From contig CAKZMC010000071.1 in the NCBI GenBank assembly GCA_937128055.1, forward strand, positions 1 through 39,609: 39,609 nt of DNA. The letters run 5' to 3'. The position numbers and the translations under genes are program-made. The notes under the pieces are model-generated. The model saw only the letters and a program-made list of their open reading frames with translations. It had not been told where the DNA came from and searched no databases. This stretch comes from an uncultured Actinomycetes bacterium. Its GTDB lineage: Bacteria > Actinomycetota > Geothermincolia > Geothermincolales > RBG-13-55-18. Positions 23,165-29,279 of this stretch are shown here, in pieces; the first letter of the stretch is position 1; the number at the start of each line of letters is the position of its first letter.

Positions 23165-23867
23165 CTGTTGCTCACCTTCTCCCGAAACCCTCTCCCCTGC
23201 CGCGAACGCGTAGGCAAGGTTCGCAGCGGCATATGCCTCTTGACAGGTGACGCCAGGTGCGATGCGGGGGAGCTTTCGCGAGCAGGGGACCGCGAGTCGC
23301 CCCACATTTCAGCGCTCACGGGAAACCCCCGCGGCCTTCCATGCCGCCCCACACTTAATGACTATGATACCACCGAACGATTGGTTAAGGTACCTCTCCT
23401 TGAAGCAAGAGAATGCGAAAGGATGGGGCAGTGCCTCTAATGTCGCCATTTCAGGCAAAGGGAATGGGGCCGTGTCTCCAACGTCGCCTTTTCAGGCAAA
23501 AGGATGGGGTCGTGTCTCAAATGTCGCTTTTCAGGCAACGTCGTTGTTTGGCCGGCACCCGCAATGCGGAAAGCGAACCCCCGAGGCCCGGCCGCGGGGT
23601 CTTCCCGGTTGCTCGCCGCGAGGTCTGTGCCGGAGCCGCCCGTACTTGAGGGAGAAGGACCGTCGAAAACCTATCGTTTGCCGGCAGCACCGCCATCGGG
23701 TTCGCGGTGTTTGAGATACCCATGCGCCGGGCTTCCCTGGCGGCGGGGTTCATGGCGCGAAAGGCGGCTTCTCCACCGGACGCGCTGGATCGGCTTGACC
23801 CAGGTCATGGCGGGCGACAGGGACCGTAGTAAAATTAAACGACGAGAACAAGGAAAAGGAGGGGAAG
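23165..23867. other. Intergenic region carrying a tandem repeat
   Basis: About 700 bp between the leftward acyltransferase cluster and the rightward FmdB-like gene. No gene could be supported; the ORFs listed here read through the repeats and are arginine/proline-rich. It contains three tandem units of about 40 bp (23418-23536). GGTATCAT on the minus strand near 23367-23374 could be a -10 for the acyltransferase cluster, without a clear -35. Confidence 0.5.
23418..23536. repeat. Three tandem ~40-bp repeats
   Basis: Three head-to-tail units of 39, 41 and 39 bp begin at 23418, 23457 and 23498. Each reads about AAAGGATGGGG, then CGTGTCTC, then AATGTCGC, then TTTTCAGGC. They differ at a handful of positions. 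There are no spacers between units, so this is not a CRISPR array. The units are not a multiple of one codon length, so a coding repeat is unlikely. The origin is unknown; relics of a mobile or REP-like element are one idea. Confidence 0.8.
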
Positions 23868-24077
23868 ATGCCCATTTTCGAATACCGCTGCCTGGAATGC
23901 GGCCACCGCTTCGACGCCTTTTTCCGCCGCGCGGAGGATGCCGAAAAGGAACCCCACGGGTGCGGGAAGTGCGGATCTAGCCGGGTGCGCAAGCTCTTCT
24001 CGACCATAGGCCTGGGGAGCACGGGAGGCGCGGCCGGGGATCTTCTCTCGGGGGATTGCGGCACGCGCTCCACTTGA
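23868..24077 (+). CDS. FmdB-family zinc ribbon protein
   Basis: A 69-residue protein with a strong Shine-Dalgarno (AAAAGGAGGGG) upstream. MPIFEYRCLECGHRFDAFF is the standard FmdB/CxxC start, and CGKCGSSRVRKLFST gives the second Cys pair, so one zinc ribbon is expected. The glycine/serine-rich end is typical. The family was named as a putative regulator of formamidase but is widespread and its role is unclear. It begins a rightward unit that includes the small membrane peptide at 24192. Confidence 0.9.
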   Translation: MPIFEYRCLECGHRFDAFFRRAEDAEKEPHGCGKCGSSRVRKLFSTIGLGSTGGAAGDLLSGDCGTRST

Positions 24078-24191
24078 AGTCCCTGGTGATGGTCCCGTGC
24101 GGACCGCAAGCGGGGAAGATGGCAGCCGCAGGATGAGGCAGGCGGAGCGAATAAGGCGGCGGATTGCCGGAGAGGCAAGCGAGGTAAAGGG

Positions 24192-24278
24192 ATGGAATGG
24201 TTGATCCTTGTGGGGATCATTGCGGTTTGGCTTATAGTGAGCGGGGTGGTTCTGCCGCGGCTCGGGGTCCCCACCTGA
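24192..24278 (+). CDS. Small 28-residue membrane peptide
   Basis: This ORF was too short for the track. It has a good Shine-Dalgarno (GAGG, 7 nt before the ATG). It encodes MEWLILVGIIAVWLIVSG followed by VVLPRLGVPT: one hydrophobic helix and a short tail with Pro, Arg and Gly. It starts about 115 bp after the FmdB-like gene in the same direction. Codon use is normal for the neighbourhood. I have the impression that similar tiny proteins ending in LP(K/R)LGVPT exist in other bacteria, but that was not checked. The function is unknown; a single-span partner or regulator of a membrane complex is possible. Confidence 0.65.
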   Translation: MEWLILVGIIAVWLIVSGVVLPRLGVPT

Positions 24279-24442
24279 CTTTCCGGCGCGTGCCGCGTGC
24301 GGCGCGGGGAAGAGGAAGGCGGGAGCGAGGGAAGGGACGATGCTTAGCCCCGTCCCGGGAACGGACCCCGCGATGTCCGCGATGTTCTCAGGGTGAAGGG
24401 ACGGTTGGCGGCGCCTTCTCTTGTCTCTTTCAACGCGCCCCC

Positions 24443-25771
24443 TCAGGCGCGCATCGCCGTTTCGGCAGCGTCCATGCCGCTGCGCAGGGCTCCCTCGACG
24501 GAGGGCATGAAGAGGTACTCCCCCGCCAGGTAAAGCCCCCTTATCTCTTCCCGCGACTCCCGCTTCAGGCGGGTCACCTGCCGCAGCATTCCCGGCGGGG
24601 AGAGGCACACCGCCTCCTCCCAGCGGCGGATCTCGCCGAAGACCGGGTCCGCGGGCGGGGAGGGTGCGTAGCGCCTGACCTCATCCAGGAGTAGCGCGAG
24701 GACCTCCTCGTCGCGGGCCGCGTTCAGCTCGCGGGCATGCTTCCCGTAAGTAAAGCAGTGCAGCATCCCCGCTCCCGGCGGGGCGTAGCGGCATGACTTG
24801 ATGGAGTTGTCGGTGAAGCCGGAGAGGGGTGAGCGGGCTGCCCGGGGCAGGGCCACCGCGTACCACCCCTCCGGCAGCAGGCGGCGGGGCAGGCCGAACA
24901 TGGCATGGCAGCAGGAGCTGTAGCGCACGCCACGCAGCACCTTCCTCATCTCCTCCGGGAGGTCGGGCAGCAGCCGCAGTGCCCGGGAGGCGGTGGTGGC
25001 GCAGATCACGACGTCGGCATCGAGGAAGCCGGCGCCCGTCTCCACCCCCCTGACCGCCTTGCTCTCTATGACGATGCGGCGCGCAGGCGTGGAGAGGAGC
25101 AGGCTGTCCCCGCACTCCCGCGAGAGGCCGTCCGCCAGGGACCCCATACCCTCTCTCAGGGTGAAGAGCCCGTGTAGCGCGTACCAGGCCAGGGCCATGC
25201 CGTAGGCGGCGCCCACCTCCTCGGGTTCCCCCAGGGTCAGGGTGGAGGCCAGGGGCTGGAAGAAGAACTCCAGCGCCTCTCCGCCGCCGCGCCGCAGCAC
25301 CAACTCGGCCAGGCTTTCGCCGTCCAGGTCCAGCGCATTGCCGTAGTCCACGAAGTGGAGGTCGCGCCTGCGCCTGACCATCAGGGAAAGGAGGCGCGCC
25401 GCCTGCCAGGCGCCGCGGGGGGTGAGCAGGCGGAAGCGGAGGAGGTCGCGGCGGTCGCGCCAGAGTGGGCGCGGGTCGAGCCCCACGGTAAGCGGATGCA
25501 AGCGCCCTTCTCTCCAGGTGCCAGCCTTGAAGGGGAAGGGCACCACCTGCTCCGCGAGCCCCAGCTCGCGGCAGAGGGAGAACGTGGTATCGAAGAAGCG
25601 GAAGAAGAACTGGGCTCCCAGGTCGAGGATGAAGCCGTCCCTGGCCGCTCCCGCCAGGCGCCCGCCCGCCCGTTCCCTTTCCTCGAGGGCCGTGACCTCT
25701 ACGCCGCCCTTGCGCAGCCTGTAGGTGGCCGCAAGCCCCGCGGCTCCCGCCCCCACCACCACTGCTTTCAC
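24443..25771 (-). CDS. FAD-dependent amine oxidase / protoporphyrinogen oxidase-like protein
   Basis: A 442-residue flavoprotein. The N-terminus MKAVVVGAGAAGLAATYRLRKGG is the FAD dinucleotide-binding loop, followed by ALEERERAGGRLAG, the second FAD-contact signature of the amine-oxidase/HemY/phytoene desaturase superfamily. C-terminal LYLAGEYLFMPSVEGALRSGMDAAE is the closing FAD motif. The GTG start has GGGGAGG 6 nt upstream. The middle (residues ~120-330) is not specific enough to choose between protoporphyrinogen oxidase, carotenoid and other oxidoreductase roles. No haem or carotenoid genes flank it. It stands as a single leftward gene, with the TetR-like regulator about 110 bp upstream in the same direction. 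Confidence 0.85.
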   Translation of the reverse strand: MKAVVVGAGAAGLAATYRLRKGGVEVTALEERERAGGRLAGAARDGFILDLGAQFFFRFFDTTFSLCRELGLAEQVVPFPFKAGTWREGRLHPLTVGLDPRPLWRDRRDLLRFRLLTPRGAWQAARLLSLMVRRRRDLHFVDYGNALDLDGESLAELVLRRGGGEALEFFFQPLASTLTLGEPEEVGAAYGMALAWYALHGLFTLREGMGSLADGLSRECGDSLLLSTPARRIVIESKAVRGVETGAGFLDADVVICATTASRALRLLPDLPEEMRKVLRGVRYSSCCHAMFGLPRRLLPEGWYAVALPRAARSPLSGFTDNSIKSCRYAPPGAGMLHCFTYGKHARELNAARDEEVLALLLDEVRRYAPSPPADPVFGEIRRWEEAVCLSPPGMLRQVTRLKRESREEIRGLYLAGEYLFMPSVEGALRSGMDAAETAMRA

Positions 25772-25828
25772 CGCTGGCCTCCCCGCAGTTCTCGCCGCGC
25801 GCGGCGCGCTGGACAGGTCGTCGGGGAT

Positions 25829-25834
25829 ATTATA
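25829..25834 (-). promoter_or_regulatory. Candidate -10 box for the FAD oxidoreductase gene
   Basis: TATAAT on the minus strand (GATTATAATATC), about 60 bp upstream of the GTG at 25771. The site is nearly palindromic, so it also reads TATAAT on the plus strand. No convincing -35 was found. Transcription would start near 25822. Confidence 0.4.
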
Positions 25835-25879
25835 ATCGGGGAAGGCCGCCGGACGCCCGCGCGCCGTCCCCGCGCGTTT

Positions 25880-26521
25880 TCACGTGTGTTTAAGGGTGTG
25901 AAATATCAACGCGCTCAGGTTGCGGACCAGGGTCTCGCGGTCGCATGGGATGCCGCGTGCGAGCCACTGCAGGTTGGCGAACTCCACCATGTTCAGGATG
26001 ATCGGGGTTGCGACCTGCGGGTCCAGGTTGCGGCAGAGCCCCTTCCCCAGGTTTTCGCGCAGCTTGCCCTCCAGGATGCGCGCGAAGGGCCGTAGCAGCT
26101 CGTTGAGGGTGTTTCGGAAGTCCTCGCTCTCCAGCGACGCCCGCAGGATGAGGGGGAAGACGTGGGGGTGGCGCTCGAAGGTGCCCGTGACGTCGCCGAT
26201 GATGACCTCCACGTCCTCCAGGCGGTCGATGGGCGTCTTGCCCGCATCGCTCTCCCGGTACCAGGCGAAGGAGCCGAGATCGCTCATCAGGTCCTGGACA
26301 AGGTGGCGCAGCAGGTCGTCCTTGTTGCGGAAGTAGAGCCAGAAGGTGCCGTGCCCTATGCCGGCGCGAGCGATGATGTCCGCGACGGAGGTTCTCTGGT
26401 AGCCCTTCTCGGAGAACACCTCCTCCGCCGCCTTGAGTATGCGGCGCAGCGTCTCGCGCGACCTTTCCTGCACGAAGCGGACCCCGCGCCCCGGCTTTTT
26501 TCCCGATGACGAGGATCGCAT
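25880..26521 (-). CDS. TetR-family transcriptional regulator
   Basis: About 213 residues from the ATG at 26521 (MRSSSSGKKPG). The track GTG at 26551 lies inside the operator-like palindrome and probably upstream of the leader, so it is not used. Residues ~20-65 are a typical TetR helix-turn-helix: RRILKAAEEVFSEKGYQRTSVADIIARAGIGHGTFWLYFRNKDDLL. The C-terminal ligand domain (residues ~70-213) has no recognised signature. It should act as a dimeric repressor released by a small molecule. Its own promoter and a palindromic site are readable just upstream, which suggests autoregulation. The FAD oxidoreductase about 110 bp downstream on the same strand is a possible target. Confidence 0.92.
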   Translation of the reverse strand: MRSSSSGKKPGRGVRFVQERSRETLRRILKAAEEVFSEKGYQRTSVADIIARAGIGHGTFWLYFRNKDDLLRHLVQDLMSDLGSFAWYRESDAGKTPIDRLEDVEVIIGDVTGTFERHPHVFPLILRASLESEDFRNTLNELLRPFARILEGKLRENLGKGLCRNLDPQVATPIILNMVEFANLQWLARGIPCDRETLVRNLSALIFHTLKHT

Positions 26522-26542
26522 GGCTACCCCCGGATCATGACC

Positions 26543-26555
26543 GATTGTCACAATC
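26543..26555. promoter_or_regulatory. Putative TetR operator palindrome
   Basis: GATTGT-C-ACAATC, a perfect 6-bp inverted repeat around one central base. It overlaps the last four bases of the -10 box of the tetR-like gene and its likely transcription start. Position and symmetry fit an autorepression operator. Its distance to the divergent MarR promoter is about 70 bp. Confidence 0.6.
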
Positions 26556-26580
26556 TAACACCGGCACCGGCGTGGGTCAA
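26552..26580 (-). promoter_or_regulatory. Promoter of the tetR-like gene
   Basis: On the minus strand TTGACC (26575-26580), a 17-bp spacer, and TAGATT (26552-26557). The -35 matches five of six and the -10 four of six. Transcription would start near 26545, giving a leader of about 25 nt to the ATG at 26521. Confidence 0.6.
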
Positions 26581-26625
26581 ATGCGCCCCGCCGGCGGCGT
26601 CCGCCGTGGGGACCCGCACGCCGCC

Positions 26626-26655
26626 TTGACCGGCTTGCCCGGTGGAGCATAGGAT
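26626..26655 (+). promoter_or_regulatory. Promoter of the marR-like gene
   Basis: TTGACC (26626-26631), an 18-bp spacer, and TAGGAT (26650-26655). The start would fall within a few bases of the ATG at 26665. No Shine-Dalgarno precedes that ATG, so a leaderless mRNA is likely. Confidence 0.5.
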
Positions 26656-26664
26656 GTTTGTGAT

Positions 26665-27180
26665 ATGAAAAATGTGAAAAATGAAAAGGACGCCGCTTAT
26701 CCGGGTCGCGCGAAGGCCGGTGCCGTGCAGGAGCCCGCGGGAGAGGCTTTCGTGCGCCTGGTGGAGACCGTCTTCAGGTTCATCCACGCCTACTACCCGG
26801 AGTTCAACGATGCCCTGGCCAGGCACCGGGTCAACTACTCCCAGTACGCCGCGCTGCTCACCGTGTACATGTACGGGAGCCTCACGGAGGGAGAGCTTGC
26901 GCGTCTCATCCACGTGAACCCCTCCACCATGAGCCGCATGCTCTACGCGCTGGAGCGCGCGGGCTGGCTGAAGAGCGAGCGCGACGCCGGTGACCGCAGA
27001 AAGGTGGTGGTCTCCCTGTCCCCGCGAGGGCGCAAGCAGGTCGAGGAGATGATCGGCAGCGCCGCCGAGGTGATGCGGAGACTCACGGAGAGGCTCCCTG
27101 CGCGGGAGAAGGAAGGCGTTTACCGGGTGGTGGACCTCATCGAGAGCACGCTCCGGCGCCTTATCGAGGTCGCGGGCTGA
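26665..27180 (+). CDS. MarR-family transcriptional regulator
   Basis: A 171-residue winged-helix regulator. After a short basic start and a helix (AFVRLVETVFRFIHAYYPEFN), the DNA-binding core is clear: NYSQYAALLTVYMYGSLTEGELARLIHVNPSTMSRMLYALERAGWLKSERDAGDRRKVVVSLSPRGRKQVEEM. The D-RR in DAGDRRK is the wing signature of the family. The C-terminal helices would make the dimer. It is divergent from the tetR-like gene, and the two share a 140-bp promoter region. There is no Shine-Dalgarno at the ATG and the promoter lies about 10 bp away, so leaderless translation is likely. Targets are unknown. Confidence 0.9.
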   Translation: MKNVKNEKDAAYPGRAKAGAVQEPAGEAFVRLVETVFRFIHAYYPEFNDALARHRVNYSQYAALLTVYMYGSLTEGELARLIHVNPSTMSRMLYALERAGWLKSERDAGDRRKVVVSLSPRGRKQVEEMIGSAAEVMRRLTERLPAREKEGVYRVVDLIESTLRRLIEVAG

Positions 27181-27319
27181 AGCGCGGGACCTCGCGGCCT
27201 CTTTTCAAGCGCCGGCCTTTCGTTGCCGCCGGCGGCAGGCGCCGCCTTTACCCCGGCGCGCCGCGCTCCCGGGCGCGCTTCCCAGGCGGAGCGCGCCACG
27301 GCCGCCCCTCTCACCGCGC

Positions 27320-27862
27320 TCACTCCGCCTCGCCCTCCTCCAGCTCTGCCTGGAAATATTCGGCAGGGGAGAACCGGAAAAGCGCCGCCAGCAGGTTTAC
27401 GGGAAGGCTCTGGATGAAGGTGTTGTAGGCGCGCACCGCACCGTTGTAATACTTGCGGGCCGCGGCGAGGTGGTCCTCCACCCGCACCGTCTCCTCCGCC
27501 AGGCGCGCGAAGGAGGAATCCGCCTTGAGGTCCGGGTACCTCTCCGCGAGGAGCAGCACACCGCGCAGGGCCTCGGCCAGTGCGAGCTCCCGCCGTCCGC
27601 GCTCGGCCGTCCCGCGGGCGGAAGCCGCTTCCCGGCGGGCGCGCGCCGCCCGCTCCAGGACCTCCCTCTCGTGCGCGGCGTAGCCCGCCGCGACGCGGTT
27701 GAGGTTGGGAAGGAGGCTTTGGCGCAGATCCAGTTGCACGTCGATATCCTGCAGGGCCCGCCTCACCTTGTTGCGCAGGCGGATCATGCGGTTGAAGACG
27801 GCGGCGGCGGCCAGGAGCGCGAGGGCAGCCGCGGCCAGGACCGCGTAAAGGAAAGGGCTCAT
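27320..27862 (-). CDS. LemA family membrane protein
   Basis: A 180-residue protein matching LemA in layout: one N-terminal membrane helix (FLYAVLAAAALALLAAAAVFNRMI), then RNKVRRALQDIDVQLDLRQSLLPNLNRVAAGYAAHE, the usual YPDLKAD block, and RKYYNGAVRAYNTFIQSLPVNLLA near the end. LemA proteins are helical, membrane-anchored with the short N-terminus outside, and of unclear function; they sometimes pair with TPM/Htpx-type proteins, which are not seen here. The real start is the ATG at 27862; the 329-residue track frame extends into non-coding DNA. TATAAT ends only 7 bp upstream of this ATG, so the mRNA is probably leaderless. It converges with the marR-like gene. Confidence 0.9.
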   Translation of the reverse strand: MSPFLYAVLAAAALALLAAAAVFNRMIRLRNKVRRALQDIDVQLDLRQSLLPNLNRVAAGYAAHEREVLERAARARREAASARGTAERGRRELALAEALRGVLLLAERYPDLKADSSFARLAEETVRVEDHLAAARKYYNGAVRAYNTFIQSLPVNLLAALFRFSPAEYFQAELEEGEAE

Positions 27863-27869
27863 GGGCCCC

Positions 27870-27878
27870 ATTATAGCA
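27870..27878 (-). promoter_or_regulatory. Extended -10 promoter giving a leaderless LemA mRNA
   Basis: The minus strand reads TGCTATAAT, then GGGGCCC, then the ATG of the LemA-like gene. With only 7 bp between the -10 and the ATG, transcription should start at or next to the A of the start codon. No Shine-Dalgarno could fit. The same TGCTATAAT precedes the polysaccharide operon at 9552. Confidence 0.6.
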
Positions 27879-27982
27879 GGGCACGGGGGCGCGGCTTGGC
27901 GGGCGGTGACGGGGACGGCGGCCCGCGGTATCCTTTGGCGGTTGCCGCGGCGGCCGCGGCTCTCCCTGCGCCTGGCGCGCAC

Positions 27983-28090
27983 CGCTCGCGGGCGCGCCCG
28001 GGGTCGGGTGCCTGCATTATAATTGTTGTTGTGTCGTCGATACCCCATGGGCGTGCATCGCTCGCGGGGAAACGCATCGCTCGCGGGGGA
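27983..28090 (+). repeat. Direct repeats around the nuclease-gene promoter
   Basis: CGCTCGCGGG occurs at 27983, 28059 and 28078. The last two copies are part of a longer repeat GCATCGCTCGCGGGG with a 19-bp period. They flank a perfect TATAAT (28018-28023), so they may be regulator sites for the nuclease/ATPase operon or chance GC-rich repeats. Confidence 0.4.
28018..28023 (+). promoter_or_regulatory. Candidate -10 box for the YhaO/YhaN-like operon
   Basis: TATAAT on the plus strand (GCATTATAATTG) about 130 bp upstream of the ATG at 28152. No good -35 is visible. It is nearly symmetric, so the minus strand also reads TATAAT. The DNA around it is otherwise very GC-rich. Confidence 0.4.
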
Positions 28091-28151
28091 GACGCGGCTC
28101 GAGCCGGTCCCCCGCCGCCAAAACCGATGCGCGGTATTTGGGAGAGTGGAT

Positions 28152-29279
28152 ATGCCGGGTCCGCGTTTGCTGCATACGGCCGACGTGCACCTGGGGGCGC
28201 CGTTCAACTTCCTGGGAAAGCGTGGCCGGGAACAGCGCGAGCAACTCAGGGCGACCTTCAACCGCGTGGTGGATCTGGCCTTGACCTCGCAGGTGGACCT
28301 CTTGATCATCGCCGGCGACCTTTTCCATGCACCCTACCCGGGAGCGGGGCTGCTCGGCGAGGTGGCATACCAGCTGGGCCGGCTGGACGCGGAGGGCATA
28401 TGGACGGTGATCGCCCCCGGCACTCACGATCCGCCGCTGGCCAGGGGGGCCTACGACGGCGGCCCCCTCTCCTCCCTGCCCCATGTGCACGTGTTCCGCG
28501 GGGAGAAGATGGAGCCCTTCGTCATCGAGGGCCTGGACCTCGTGGTCTACGGGATGGCTTCCCACCGGGAGGGCGGTGACGCTTTGGTCGGTTTCCGCGC
28601 CGGCGGGAGGCCGCGCTGGAGGGTGGGCGTGGTGCACGCCTCGGTGCGCATTCCCGGCAGGGTGGAGGACGACTGCATGATGGTCACCGGCGAGAGCATC
28701 GCCGCTTCGGGGCTGCAGTACCTGGCCCTGGGGCACTGGCATTCCCTTGCCGATCACAGCAGGGGCCAGGTGACCGCCTACTATCCCGGCCCGCCGGAGG
28801 CCCTGGGTGTGGGGGACGGCGAGAGGGGAAGGGTTCTCCTGGTGGAGCTCGAGGAAGGCGAGAGGGCCCTGGTGAAGCCCATAGGCGTGGGCCGCAGGCG
28901 CTTCCTGCAGGTCGACCTGGATGCCGGCGAGGCGGGCGGCCCGCGGGGACTTTACGCGAGGATCAGGGAGATGGCGGACACCGACCTGCTTCTCAAGGTG
29001 AACGTGCACAGGACCTGGGGAGAGGAATGGGTAGGTTTTCCATGGGATGAAATGGAAGAAGAACTGGCGCCCCTCTTCTTCCGTTTCCAGCTCCGCGTCT
29101 CTCCCGCCTCCCTGGGCTTGCGGGAGGTGGAGGAATTCCCGGAGAGCACCGTCATCGGTCGCTTCCTGCGCCTGGCCCGCGAGGAGATGGCGCGCCGGGA
29201 AGGCGAGGAGCTCCTGGTGGCCGAGGAGGCCCTGCGCCTGGGGCTTGCCCACTTGGCGGGGGAGGAGCAGGGGCCGTGA
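28152..29279 (+). CDS. SbcD/YhaO-like DNA repair metallophosphoesterase
   Basis: About 375 residues. The ATG at 28152 (MPGPRLLHTADVHLGAP) has GGGAGAG about 7 nt upstream and starts exactly at the family N-terminus; the 43 extra track residues are leader. Mre11/SbcD-type metal-binding motifs are in order: HTADVHLG (residues ~8-15), IIAGDLFHAP (~53), GTHDPP (~90, where the family often has GNHD), VVHASV (~160) and LALGHWHS (~193). The protein should cut DNA ends with Mn ions, working with the ATPase encoded next. The C-terminal half is a capping domain. Stop and the next GTG overlap (GTGA), so the pair is translationally coupled. YhaO is the closest named type because its partner has membrane segments. 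Confidence 0.88.
   Translation: MPGPRLLHTADVHLGAPFNFLGKRGREQREQLRATFNRVVDLALTSQVDLLIIAGDLFHAPYPGAGLLGEVAYQLGRLDAEGIWTVIAPGTHDPPLARGAYDGGPLSSLPHVHVFRGEKMEPFVIEGLDLVVYGMASHREGGDALVGFRAGGRPRWRVGVVHASVRIPGRVEDDCMMVTGESIAASGLQYLALGHWHSLADHSRGQVTAYYPGPPEALGVGDGERGRVLLVELEEGERALVKPIGVGRRRFLQVDLDAGEAGGPRGLYARIREMADTDLLLKVNVHRTWGEEWVGFPWDEMEEELAPLFFRFQLRVSPASLGLREVEEFPESTVIGRFLRLAREEMARREGEELLVAEEALRLGLAHLAGEEQGP

Noticed and set aside
23418-23536. CRISPR array
   Set aside because: The units are joined head to tail with no unique spacers, and no cas genes are present.
23247-23714. Rightward ORF reading through the tandem repeats (KGWGS...SNVAF pattern)
   Set aside because: The repeat units are 39, 41 and 39 bp, so the frame shifts between copies. 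There is no Shine-Dalgarno and no recognisable protein pattern.
27181-27319. Bidirectional terminator between the converging marR-like and LemA genes
   Set aside because: Several GC-rich palindromes are present (GCCGCCGGCGGC; GGCGCGCT/AGCGCGCC), but none is followed by a T-run on either strand.
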